Assembly: GCA_020024555.1 (NCBI GenBank)
Contig: JAHHTQ010000004.1
Coordinates: 37,052-101,051 of the forward strand
DNA length: 64,000 nt
From: Angelakisella sp.
GTDB lineage: Bacteria; Bacillota; Clostridia; Oscillospirales; Ruminococcaceae
Reading direction: 5' to 3'
The notes beneath the pieces are model-generated. The model had not been told where the DNA came from and did no database searches. It saw only the letters and a program-made list of their open reading frames with translations. Positions 26,006 through 34,264 of the stretch are shown piece by piece (position 1 is the stretch's first letter; each line of letters begins with the position of its first letter). The position numbers and the translations under genes were made by a program.

Positions 26006-26278
26006 AATTATTAAATTACCTTTCAATAAATTATAATTATACATATATTATCATATTTTATTCATAAAGTAAACGAATTAATATGTGTAAATTTGTATAA
26101 TTGTAGTTGGATTTTCACATAATTATACTAAAAGATTTTACATACATTGTAAAAAATATGTAATTTGTAAAAAAAATAATTTATATGCAACAAAAATAAA
26201 AGTTAGTTACACTTAATGAATATATTACATATAAATTGTAGTATATTAAACTTTTTATTTAAGGAGAAAATGAAAATT

Positions 26279-27205
26279 ATGAAAAAAAATTTAGCTATAT
26301 TTATTGCATTGGTTATGATGCTGTCATCAGTTGCCTGTGGCAACAAAAATGATACCAACACACCATCAGAGCCATCAACATCAACCTCCACAAGCGAGAC
26401 AACAAAGCCCGAGACACCCGAAACACCTGTTGCAACAGAAAATCTATCCCTAAAATTCCAAAATGCTATCAACAACGCTTATTCTTCCGAAGCTCTAAAA
26501 GAGACTATCGAGGTAGACCCTGTTGTTTCAGGCTCAACAGTAGCTATTCACCAATACTTAGTATCTCTTGAAACAGCTACTTCTACAAATATCGACACAA
26601 ACAAAGTTTTTCTGACAGAGGGCGCTAAACTATACAAATCTTTTGCGGAACAACCGCTATTTACGCAAGAAGCACCCGAAAACCCAACAGATGATGATAA
26701 AGCATACTTTAAAGAACTTGCTGAACAGAAAGAAGCTTTTGTTAATACTGCAAAATTGCTTGAAGAACTTGCAACAAAATCCGGCGATGTTAATCTTGAA
26801 TTGACAGACGAACAAAAAGCTCAACTGAAACTTGCAAATGAGACTTTTAAATCACAGTCATTGTCTAATATAGAAATGCTGTTCTCAACATTTATGGATT
26901 CAAACGGAAAAGCCATAAATCCAGCCGTAGACCTAAATGCTTTTGCTATATCAATGTCAATGATGAATACAAGAGCCCACAGTGTTATGATATTAAAACC
27001 GGCAGACGGAAAAGAAGATTTTGTATACAGTGTTGTAGAAAACGTTGTTAAAAATACACAAAAAAGCTTTGAACAATACCTACAAGATCAATATGAAATA
27101 GCAAAAAATGCTAAACTTGAAAAACTTGCTGACGGTACAATAGTTCTTGTAATGACAGAAAGTGGTGAAGAAGTTTACAACAACATAATGGAAGCCCTAA
27201 AATAA
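26279..27205 (+). CDS. Lipoprotein of unknown function
   Basis: 308 residues from ATG 26279 (a start at 26270 lies only three bases after AAGGAG and is less likely). The N-terminus is a lipoprotein signal (MKKN, hydrophobic core, lipobox SSVAC with Cys20), followed by a Thr/Ser/Pro/Glu-rich linker (about 24-52) with repeated TPE/TSTS motifs. The rest (about 55-308) is soluble and helical; no known domain recognised. Single-gene unit with its own terminator, convergent to nothing and divergent from aroA. Confidence 0.8.
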   Translation: MKKNLAIFIALVMMLSSVACGNKNDTNTPSEPSTSTSTSETTKPETPETPVATENLSLKFQNAINNAYSSEALKETIEVDPVVSGSTVAIHQYLVSLETATSTNIDTNKVFLTEGAKLYKSFAEQPLFTQEAPENPTDDDKAYFKELAEQKEAFVNTAKLLEELATKSGDVNLELTDEQKAQLKLANETFKSQSLSNIEMLFSTFMDSNGKAINPAVDLNAFAISMSMMNTRAHSVMILKPADGKEDFVYSVVENVVKNTQKSFEQYLQDQYEIAKNAKLEKLADGTIVLVMTESGEEVYNNIMEALK

Positions 27206-27227
27206 TATAAAAATTCAGATTTATATC

Positions 27228-27270
27228 AAAATCTCCCAAAACTTATTTTAGCAATGGGAGATTTTGTTAT
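27228..27270 (+). terminator. Terminator of the lipoprotein gene
   Basis: AAAATCTCCC / GGGAGATTTT with an 18-nt loop, followed by GTTATTT, 23 bp after the stop codon. Confidence 0.8.
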
Positions 27271-27340
27271 TTAAAAATAATTTTTTAATTGAATTATAAA
27301 ATAAAAACACTCTGATTTATATTTTATTTCATATTATATA

Positions 27341-27369
27341 TTGACTTTTTTTAGTTAAAATGCTAAACT
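27341..27369 (+). promoter_or_regulatory. Promoter of tRNA-Thr
   Basis: TTGACT (27341-27346), 17-bp spacer, TAAACT (27364-27369), about 19 bp before the tRNA 5' end. Confidence 0.7.
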
Positions 27370-27388
27370 AAGCTAGTAAAACTTTTTT

Positions 27389-27463
<75 letters not shown>

Positions 27464-27464
<1 letters not shown>

Positions 27465-27521
27465 ATGGCGAACCGCCACACGTATGTCGTGAACTTAGTT
27501 TAGGTTCACGACAATTTTTTT
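27464..27521. repeat. Short repeat unit A after the tRNA, including a terminator hairpin
   Basis: Begins AATGGCGAACCGCCACAC, which contains a 5-bp hairpin TGGCG-AAC-CGCCA, then a terminator TGTCGTGAAC / GTTCACGACA (27485-27513) followed by T7. The unit recurs at 27614, 150 bp downstream. The terminator ends the tRNA transcript. Confidence 0.75.
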
Positions 27522-27613
27522 GTTCTCACGTCATAACAAGAGTGAAATCTTACCCTATATTTTCCGAAACTTTATTTTAAAAGTTCAATGATAACATTTT
27601 TGTACAATAATAA

Positions 27614-27664
27614 CAATGGCGAACCGCCACACATAAGACGTTGACAATTTTTTGTTCACGTCTT
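27614..27664. repeat. Short repeat unit B, second copy of the post-tRNA unit
   Basis: Same 18-bp start AATGGCGAACCGCCACAC, then a shortened version of unit A that still ends in an inverted repeat AAGACGT / ACGTCTT. Unit B lacks the loop part of unit A's hairpin, so it looks like a partly deleted duplicate. Confidence 0.7.
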
Positions 27665-27672
27665 TATTCTAT

Positions 27673-27709
27673 AAAAAAGAGTGTATGACTTTTCTACACT
27701 CTCTTTTTT
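27673..27709 (+). terminator. Terminator-like hairpin downstream of the tRNA region
   Basis: AGAGTGTA / TACACTCT with a short loop, A-run on the left and T-run on the right. It could act in either direction. No gene is visible between 27465 and 28100; the remainder of this 600-bp stretch is AT-rich with nothing recognised. Confidence 0.7.
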
Positions 27710-28104
27710 AACTTTCTTATCCGGTGTCGTTATTACAATACAAAGTGTTTCTTGATACTAGTTTTATAACTTTCTATCACTATTTATTAATTGTAAATTC
27801 TGTTTCCATATTACAATATTTATGACAGTTCAATGTTATTGCTATATAAATAACTTCAAAAAATATATTTAATATCTTTTTTCTTTACAATAAAAAAAAT
27901 AATAATTCTCAAATAATAGATTGGTCTTTTTTCCTTTTGTCTTTACAAATGGTGATACTTTTAAAGATAAATGACTGATTTCAAATATTTATAGCTTTTT
28001 GTAAAATAAATAGCTGTATATTTTTAATCAGCATATTATTATTCAATTTCCATAAGCCACACAGAGTATATTTATATTTGTTTGGTAATTTTTATATTTT
28101 ACTA

Positions 28105-28133
28105 TTGACAAAATATAAAATATAATTTATAAT
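28105..28133 (+). promoter_or_regulatory. Perfect consensus promoter at the left edge of the accessory block
   Basis: TTGACA (28105-28110), exactly 17 bp, TATAAT (28128-28133). It reads right. Transcription would start near 28140, at the edge of operator copy 1. Confidence 0.85.
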
Positions 28134-28139
28134 ATTATT

Positions 28140-28213
28140 AAGTTAGCAATAGCTAACTAATCCTATGTTATCATTGCTTATTTGCATAATGAATTTGGCA
28201 AATAATTTTTTTT
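28140..28213 (+). ncRNA. Candidate ~74-nt small RNA between operator and terminator
   Basis: Starts at the consensus promoter (28105-28133), carries the operator palindrome at its 5' end, and ends at TTATTTGC / GCAAATAA (28178-28205) followed by T8. No ribosome site or convincing ORF lies inside. Whether it is a trans-acting RNA or only an attenuated leader of the flavodoxin gene cannot be told from sequence. Confidence 0.4.
28141..28158. promoter_or_regulatory. Operator palindrome, copy 1
   Basis: AGTTAGCAATAGCTAACT, an 18-bp palindrome (AGTTAG-N6-CTAACT) directly downstream of the -10 box of a consensus promoter. One of five copies in the window (also 28371, 37046, 37206, 47364). Confidence 0.85.
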
Positions 28214-28370
28214 GGAAACTGCTAATGTAAAAATATTGTTATTTATATAAAAAGATGTCTGTAAATAATATCACGTAAGCTAAAATCACGTTATTATATT
28301 TCGCTCTTTTTTAACATATATTTACAGTGTTTCCCTATTGAGAATAAGCCTTTAATTATTTGCCATCAAA

Positions 28371-28388
28371 AGTTAGTTTTTGCTAACT
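28371..28388. promoter_or_regulatory. Operator palindrome, copy 2, before the flavodoxin gene
   Basis: AGTTAGTTTTTGCTAACT. It abuts a possible promoter TTAAAC (28388-28393)-N17-TATAAA (28411-28416) reading into the flavodoxin gene at 28522, so bound regulator would cover the -35 box. Confidence 0.8.
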
Positions 28389-28521
28389 TAAACTTTGTTG
28401 CGGAAATTGTTATAAAAAGCAGAAACAACAAGCACACTATATTGTGTATGTACAATACACTTAAAATGAATAGGCATAGTAACTATCTAAAATTAAATTA
28501 AGAAAGGTTGAAAGATATAAT

Positions 28522-28944
28522 ATGAGTAAAATAGCAGTTGTTTATTGGAGTGGCACAGGGAATACAGAAAATATGGCAAAAGCCGTTGTTGAAGGAGCAA
28601 AAGAAAAAGGGGCAGATGTTGCTTTGTTTACCCCAACAGAATTTGACAATTCAATGTTGGAGCAGTTTGACGCAGTAGCTTTCGGTTGTCCTTCCTCCGG
28701 TGCTGAGGAGTTGGAAGAAAGTGAATTTGAGCCAATGTTCTCTGCTTGTGAAAACAAACTAAAAGACAAAAAAATTGCGCTGTTTGGTTCTTATGGCTGG
28801 GGTGACGGCGAATGGATGAGAAATTGGGAAGAAAGATGTAAAAACGACGGGGCTGTTTTGGTTTGTAACAGCGTTATCTGTAATGAAGCGCCTGACGAGA
28901 ATGCGCTTGTGGAATGCAGTTCGCTTGGCGAAGCCTTAGTCTAA
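28522..28944 (+). CDS. Short-chain flavodoxin
   Basis: 140 residues, the usual size of clostridial flavodoxins. The FMN phosphate loop is WSGTGNTENMA (~9-19); the isoalloxazine loops are GCPSSGAEEL (~56) and GSYGWGDGEWM (~89-99). It carries low-potential electrons in the cytoplasm, in place of ferredoxin. AAGAAAGGTTG precedes the ATG. The upstream operator copies tie it to the nitrogenase-like regulon; it is a likely electron donor to the NifH-like protein (inference). Confidence 0.93.
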   Translation: MSKIAVVYWSGTGNTENMAKAVVEGAKEKGADVALFTPTEFDNSMLEQFDAVAFGCPSSGAEELEESEFEPMFSACENKLKDKKIALFGSYGWGDGEWMRNWEERCKNDGAVLVCNSVICNEAPDENALVECSSLGEALV

Positions 28945-28968
28945 TATTAAAAATTTAATCATTTTTTT

Positions 28969-29004
28969 AAAAGGTGTCAATTAATTGTGACACCTTTTAT
29001 TTTT
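28969..29004 (+). terminator. Terminator of the flavodoxin gene
   Basis: AAAAGGTGTCA / TGACACCTTTT with a short loop, then ATTTTTG. After it, 29005-29368 is AT-rich with no gene; a short translated remnant at about 29050-29170 is noted but not called. Confidence 0.88.
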
Positions 29005-29368
29005 GTCTAATGTAGGATTACAATAGATGTGTTACAATACATAAAAACAAAACTGACCCCACTTGAAAAGCGAAGTCAGTATATTGCTGAAAATCTAATA
29101 TTTCATACCATAAGAGGTTCTTTTGTACTGTCTGTACAAATTGAGCATTTCATAATTTACGGATTTTTAAATTATTTTTATTTTAAATATAGATATCATT
29201 GGTAATAGTTACTGATTTTATTGTTATATAATTAAACTTTATAAATTGTAAATTATTTTTTGCTTATACAAACAGATTATTTTAACAGTCAGTAAATGAA
29301 AATTATTCAAAAAGAATAAGAGACAAACAAAAATATTTGTTATGCAACTGTAAAAAATGATATTTGAT

Positions 29369-29920
29369 TTACAAAATAGATGTGAACTCTAAATTCTGTT
29401 CCATACATTTAGTATAAAGCGTAATTCTTTCGTTAAATCTTTCTGATGCGAGTTCGCATTCTGCTTTTGTTGGGTGATTTTTCATAATATCCCAACGCAA
29501 TTCTTTTTGAGGTGTCACGCTGTGATGTCCTGTTCCTTTCGATTTTCTCATATTATCTATTATATTTTGAGAGAGTGCGCCATTGCAAACATAACTTCCG
29601 ATAATTATGTTATTGTCTTTTAACAAATTTATGCCTGTTTCAATAGAATTTTTGGCGTGCGCGCTGTCCGCATAGTATCCCAACGTACAAAAAACTCCTA
29701 TTGCCTTATCTTTTATTTTGGACATAAAATTTTTCATTTCTTCGTTAGGACCACCTTTATCTACCCAGTAACCAAGCAGTATTATATCACCGTCTAATAT
29801 AGGCTCACCGTCTTTGAGGTCATATATTGATTTGTCACTTAAATTTATATTATTGAAAATTTCTTCTGCTACTTTTTTTGTACAACCTGAAAGGCTGGAA
29901 TAAATAATTTGTACTTTCAT
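29369..29920 (-). CDS. Flavodoxin-like protein of the nitrogenase-like operon
   Basis: 183 residues with a flavodoxin fold: phosphate loop SSLSGCTKKVAEEI (~8-21), GYWVDKGGPNEEMKNFM and FCTLGYYADSAHAKNS. It matches the multi-domain-type 'flavodoxin family protein' rather than the short electron carrier (28522), and has an extra C-terminal segment with two Cys (about 150-183). It is the seventh and last gene of the operon, 11 bp after the NifK-like gene, so it probably delivers electrons to, or acts on the product of, that complex. Confidence 0.82.
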   Translation of the reverse strand: MKVQIIYSSLSGCTKKVAEEIFNNINLSDKSIYDLKDGEPILDGDIILLGYWVDKGGPNEEMKNFMSKIKDKAIGVFCTLGYYADSAHAKNSIETGINLLKDNNIIIGSYVCNGALSQNIIDNMRKSKGTGHHSVTPQKELRWDIMKNHPTKAECELASERFNERITLYTKCMEQNLEFTSIL

Positions 29921-29930
29921 AATTTCTCCT

Positions 29931-31163
29931 TTATTTTAACATTTGTAAATATTCTTCCAATGTTTCTGTTATAAAATCCGCCCCACGTATACCCACAAGA
30001 GGTAAATGTTTCGAGATTTGCGCGCCTCTTACAACAGGCATACTGATTCTTAAAAATACATTATCTTTTTGACAAACACTCATCGTAGGGTCATCACCCA
30101 AAATAAGAGTTCTGTGAAGATTTTTAACAGCGTTCAGTCTGTCACCCTCATTTTTATAAAATACCACTGAATCGTCAGGATTTGTAATATTTTTTAGATT
30201 GTGAAGGCAAAGTTTAAGCTGATTTGAAAAACCCATATCATTTAAAAAGCTTCCTATACCAATAATACGTTCATATTCTCCTATTAATACTACGAAAGGT
30301 TTGTCTTTCTTTAACATCATAGTATGCATAGGGTAATATGCGGTGTCATTTATACGTTCGTTTATTTCATCTAAGAAATCTTGATTAATTGGTTTATCAA
30401 TAGCCTGCGATATTTCATTTAACCAATTAAGAGTACCTTTGTAGCCGTAAGGAGTTCTTAAAACATATTTTGTTCCAAAACGTTGTTTCAGTAGTTCGGC
30501 AGCTTCTTTTCCCTCATCTCTCAAAACAAGATTAACAACACCTCCTCCCATATTTTCAATATTTTCAATATTTGTTTCACCACAAAGACAAGCGCCGATA
30601 TTTAGGTCAAAAGCTCTTTTCAAAAGATATTCTATTTCATTTCTGTCGGACAATGCCCGATATGACCCCATTGAAAATCCTATTAAATTAAATATGTCTT
30701 TTTGCGGTTTAGGATTGTCTATAACTATCTCACGTACCAGTTGGGTGAAACTTTCCTTAATTCCGGAGGAATAATCTCCTCTAAAACCGCCTTGTTCAAA
30801 AGGAACTAATTTAGCTTTTACTTTTTGTTGCATATAGCTACATACGCCTTTGATGTCTGAACCGATAACCGCCGCAACAGACGATGTCACAACAAAAATC
30901 ACTTTTGGCGACAAATTGTGGTCTATTTCCAATATGGCATCTTCCAAACGTTTTGTATCTCCCATTACAACATCATCTTCACTCATATGGGTAGTAAAAA
31001 GATGGTTTTCCTGATTTTCACCAAGTTCACCGAAAAGTCCCATACTGAAATGAGTTGTTCCGGCAGGTCCATATTCCAGTACTACCGTATTGGCTATGGG
31101 CAACAAACTCCAAAGTATTCCCATTCTGTCAGAAGGTGTGGGAAGAAATCTTGTTAAACTCAT
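29931..31163 (-). CDS. Nitrogenase component 1-like protein, beta (NifK/BchB-like) subunit lacking the cluster cysteines
   Basis: 410 residues with the three-domain NifD/K fold (Oxidored_nitro). The positions that hold P-cluster Cys in NifK align to Ser11 (LPTPSDRMGI), Thr36 (YGPAGTTHFS) and Ser95 (VVTSSVAAVIGSD), so all three are lost while the surrounding frame is kept. It overlaps the NifD-like gene by 4 bp (ATGA). I infer a heterodimer in which this subunit contributes few or no cluster ligands, somewhat as BchB gives only one Asp in protochlorophyllide reductase. Not a nitrogenase: no FeMo-co genes are near. Confidence 0.85.
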   Translation of the reverse strand: MSLTRFLPTPSDRMGILWSLLPIANTVVLEYGPAGTTHFSMGLFGELGENQENHLFTTHMSEDDVVMGDTKRLEDAILEIDHNLSPKVIFVVTSSVAAVIGSDIKGVCSYMQQKVKAKLVPFEQGGFRGDYSSGIKESFTQLVREIVIDNPKPQKDIFNLIGFSMGSYRALSDRNEIEYLLKRAFDLNIGACLCGETNIENIENMGGGVVNLVLRDEGKEAAELLKQRFGTKYVLRTPYGYKGTLNWLNEISQAIDKPINQDFLDEINERINDTAYYPMHTMMLKKDKPFVVLIGEYERIIGIGSFLNDMGFSNQLKLCLHNLKNITNPDDSVVFYKNEGDRLNAVKNLHRTLILGDDPTMSVCQKDNVFLRISMPVVRGAQISKHLPLVGIRGADFITETLEEYLQMLK

Positions 31164-32461
31164 ACAGCAATCTCCTTTTTCAATTCTCTTGATTCGTTTG
31201 CGGCTCTCAATAGTTCTTTACTTATAAATTCAGTTATCTCAAAGCCCAACATACCCGACGCGCTGTCACTTCTTACGACTGATATACCTTTTTTTCGCAA
31301 TCGGGCTGCAAACTCATGCCCTAAATATAGATTAGGTTTTATTATATCATATAAATATTGCAACGGAGCAATATTTGCGGTTTTGGTAACATAAGGATTT
31401 GCATTTGCCAAAATATCTTCCAAATATTCTTTATCTCTTTCAGGCTCTACGCTGACAGTTTGAATAATTTCCGGTTTCATTCCCAATTTTACCATAAACT
31501 GATTAAATTCCATACAGTCAAAAGGAGTATTTCCATAAATATATGTTATACCTTCAAGCTGTTTTGAAACTTCTTGTACAGTATTTTTTGCTTTGGTATA
31601 CATTTCGTATATTTTTTGCGGTACAGACATTTCCAGCGCTTCAAAAAGTTCTTCATAAACTTTTATTATTTTATCAGGATTTGTAAATTTATCAAAAAAT
31701 ATATAAGGCGTGCCGAATTTTGCTTTCATCTTTTTCGCAAGTGGTAAGCCTATTGGATTTAAGATAATATTCATCTTTGCGCGCGATGCTCTTTTTATTT
31801 CATCAACGGTACAGCCACAAGGTAATTGCATACCTATTTCAATATTGTTTTCCGAAAGGACTTTAAAAAGTTCCGTATCTTCAAATCTTCCTAAACGTTG
31901 TCCTATAATATTAACAGAATTGTTTTTTTCTGTCTCCTCCATAAAATCAAAACAGGCTGTTATTGTCCTTTCGATACCCGGAATATGATTTTCACATTTA
32001 AAATGTTCCGTATGTACCGATACGAACGGTATACCATATTTTTCGGTATATCCGTCAGCCATAGCGTCAGTATCGTCTCCTATTATTTCAACAACGCAGG
32101 TAGTTACTATAAAAACCGCTTGCGGAGCATATTCCTGAACCATTTCGTCCACCGCTCTGTCCAACATTTTTTTACAACCGAATGTTACGTCTGTGCTATC
32201 GAGTACAGCCGATACGCATCTGCCACCCATACCTCCAAAATCTTCTGAATGGAGTGTCATATGTTTGGTGTAATATGTACATTCATCTGTACCGACAACC
32301 AAAAGAACAGCGTCTTTTATACCCCTTATTGCCATTGCCGCACCCATAAGCGGACAATGTGTTCCCGGAAACATTGCCGCTGTAAGTCCTTTTATATCTT
32401 TTGAAGATGTTATATCTTTTAATTTAACTAATCGAGAAATTATCTCATTCCCTTTATCCAT
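31160..32461 (-). CDS. Nitrogenase component 1-like protein, alpha (NifD/BchN-like) subunit
   Basis: 433 residues from ATG 32461 (AAAGGA upstream). The three cluster Cys are kept: Cys36 (PGTHCPLMGAA), Cys61 (VGTDECTYYT), Cys122 (VTTCVVEIIGDD). The NifD motif around the FeMo-co ligand (HCYRSM) aligns to LNPIGL (234-239), so that Cys is absent. A pair LPCGC (215, 217) precedes it. This fits a [4Fe-4S] reductase of the DPOR/COR/CfbD type rather than a nitrogenase. Fifth gene of the operon; starts 19 bp before the end-point of the ATPase gene. Substrate unknown. Confidence 0.88.
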   Translation of the reverse strand: MDKGNEIISRLVKLKDITSSKDIKGLTAAMFPGTHCPLMGAAMAIRGIKDAVLLVVGTDECTYYTKHMTLHSEDFGGMGGRCVSAVLDSTDVTFGCKKMLDRAVDEMVQEYAPQAVFIVTTCVVEIIGDDTDAMADGYTEKYGIPFVSVHTEHFKCENHIPGIERTITACFDFMEETEKNNSVNIIGQRLGRFEDTELFKVLSENNIEIGMQLPCGCTVDEIKRASRAKMNIILNPIGLPLAKKMKAKFGTPYIFFDKFTNPDKIIKVYEELFEALEMSVPQKIYEMYTKAKNTVQEVSKQLEGITYIYGNTPFDCMEFNQFMVKLGMKPEIIQTVSVEPERDKEYLEDILANANPYVTKTANIAPLQYLYDIIKPNLYLGHEFAARLRKKGISVVRSDSASGMLGFEITEFISKELLRAANESRELKKEIAV

Positions 32462-32480
32462 ATTCAATAAAATCCTTTCA

Positions 32481-33260
32481 CTAAACAATTTCTTTATATG
32501 CTATTAAAGGTTTGTTTCTGCCGGGAACATTAATAATATCACAATCTACATTATAAACCTCTTTCATCATTTTTGTAGTAATAACCTCAGAAGGCGTTCC
32601 CTCACTGTATTTTTTTCCGTGATAAATAACAACAATACGGTCGCTGATTTCAAGCGCCTGAGTTAAATCATGAAGAACCATAACAACGCCTATTCCGGCT
32701 TCTTTATTAAGTTTTCTGACTAATCTCATAGTTTCCAACTGATGTGAAATATCCAAATATGTGGTTGGTTCGTCCAAGAAAAGTATTTCAGGCTGTTGAC
32801 TCAAAACAGTAGCTATCCATACCCTTTGCGATTCTCCTCCCGAACATTCATTTATTGATTTTTCGCGTAAATCCCATGTTCCTGTCGCTTTTAATGCCCA
32901 ATCTACTATTTTGTCATCTTCCGCATTATTCTTGCTGTACCATTTTTGATATGGCATTCTTCCGTATCCAACAAGGTCTTTGACTTTAAAATCAGGAGGA
33001 GCGCTATGTCTTTGAGGAAGTACGCCAACTTGTCTTGCAAACTCTTTGTTTTCAAAATCCATTAAATTTTTATCATTGACAAATACTTCTCCATTTTTAT
33101 ACTTTAAAAGTCGTGTAAGAGCTTTTAAAACGGTGGATTTTCCGGAACCGTTCGGACCTATGATTGTGGTTATCTCGCCTTTTTTTACTTCTATATTCAT
33201 TTCCTTTATGGCAATATAATCTCCGTAACCTATTTCCAAATTTTTCCCTTTAATTTCCAA
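32481..33260 (-). CDS. FecE/BtuD-type ABC importer ATPase
   Basis: 259 residues: Walker A GPNGSGKSTVLKAL (~35-48), Q-loop GVLPQRHSAP, signature CSGGESQRVWIATVL (~139), Walker B ILFLDEPTTYLD, switch His in VLHDLTQAL. The CSGGESQRV and LTQAL details are those of siderophore/cobalamin/heme importers. It overlaps the permease by 11 bp and the next gene begins 20 bp later. Energises uptake of the ligand that the nitrogenase-like complex may process. Confidence 0.95.
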   Translation of the reverse strand: MEIKGKNLEIGYGDYIAIKEMNIEVKKGEITTIIGPNGSGKSTVLKALTRLLKYKNGEVFVNDKNLMDFENKEFARQVGVLPQRHSAPPDFKVKDLVGYGRMPYQKWYSKNNAEDDKIVDWALKATGTWDLREKSINECSGGESQRVWIATVLSQQPEILFLDEPTTYLDISHQLETMRLVRKLNKEAGIGVVMVLHDLTQALEISDRIVVIYHGKKYSEGTPSEVITTKMMKEVYNVDCDIINVPGRNKPLIAYKEIV

Positions 33261-34260
33261 TTACTTTTCCCTTCTTTCTCAACATATACAAGAAAAATGG
33301 ACCGCCACATACAGCCATAATAATACCGACAGGAATTTCCATACCCGGTACAATAATTCGTCCCAATGTATCGGCAACCAAAAGAACTACTGAGCCCAAA
33401 AGCATACTGACCGGTAGCATAGCTCTGTAATCCGAACCTACAATGAGTCGTGAAATATGTGGTACAACCAGTCCCACAAATCCAATCATTCCGGCTACCG
33501 AAACAGTTGATGCCGCTAAAAAGGCTGAAACAGCAGATAAAAAAACTCTGCTTCCGCTTACCTTTACACCTAAACTTTTTGCCATTTCATCGCCTAATTG
33601 CAGGGCATTGGCGCTTTTTATGCACAAGAAAGCCAAAATTAATCCTATTGATGCGAAAAAGCCAAGTTGTTTTACGTGAAACCAACTTCTTCCTGACAGG
33701 CTACCGTTCATAAATGCCAATACGCCTTCCAAACTGTCTGCGTTTAACATTTTCAAAAGAGAATTATACGCGCCCAAAACAGAGTTTATCGCAACACCAG
33801 AAAGTATTATTCGGGTAGGGTCTACGCCATCTTTCCACGCCATTGTATATATTAAAACACAGGCAAGACACGCTCCGCCAAAGGCAAAAAGCGGAACAGC
33901 AGACGTCATTTGCGGTAAAATCAAAAGAATTGTGGTCGCCGCTGTACCTGCGCCGGCAGAAACCCCGATTGTTCCGGGGTCTGCCAATGGATTTTTCATA
34001 ACAGATTGCAAAAGCGCGCCGGCGGCTGCAAGTGATGCTCCAACCAAAACCGCTACTATTACTCTTGGCATTCTTAGATTTACTACTATTGTTTTTATTG
34101 GCGAAGTTTCGTTGCTCAATAATGCTTTTATTATTTCTGTAATAGAATAACCTGCGCTACCTACCGCAACCGAGAGCAAAGTAGCTGTTCCCAATAAAAT
34201 CAACAAAATCAAAACTACTGTTGATACGCGCAAAATTGATATTTTCTTTCCTGATTTCAT
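33250..34260 (-). CDS. FecCD-type ABC importer permease
   Basis: 336 residues from ATG 34260, which follows AAGGAG overlapping the binding-protein stop codon; the longer ORF start is rejected. About ten membrane helices with FecCD/BtuC marks: LRMPRVIVAVLVGASLAAAGALLQSVMKNPLADPGTIGVSAGAG and the cytoplasmic coupling loop VGLVVPHISRLIVGSDYR. The family moves siderophore-iron, heme and cobalamin. It probably forms a homodimer, as only one permease gene is present. Confidence 0.95.
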   Translation of the reverse strand: MKSGKKISILRVSTVVLILLILLGTATLLSVAVGSAGYSITEIIKALLSNETSPIKTIVVNLRMPRVIVAVLVGASLAAAGALLQSVMKNPLADPGTIGVSAGAGTAATTILLILPQMTSAVPLFAFGGACLACVLIYTMAWKDGVDPTRIILSGVAINSVLGAYNSLLKMLNADSLEGVLAFMNGSLSGRSWFHVKQLGFFASIGLILAFLCIKSANALQLGDEMAKSLGVKVSGSRVFLSAVSAFLAASTVSVAGMIGFVGLVVPHISRLIVGSDYRAMLPVSMLLGSVVLLVADTLGRIIVPGMEIPVGIIMAVCGGPFFLYMLRKKGKVIGN

Positions 34261-34264
34261 TAAG

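Noticed and set aside
26045-26278. Riboswitch or T-box before aroA or the lipoprotein gene
   Set aside because: No T-box motif or conserved riboswitch segment; only AT-rich promoter-like DNA in the divergent region.
28141-28158. Classical DtxR/IdeR or Fur box
   Set aside because: Arms AGTTAG/CTAACT with six bases between do not match the 19-bp DtxR consensus spacing or the Fur GATAATNATTATC pattern.
29041-29170. Remnant of a coding gene (reads LTPLEKRSQYIAENLIFHTI)
   Set aside because: Only about 40 codons, no start or ribosome site, no domain; noted but not supported as a pseudogene.
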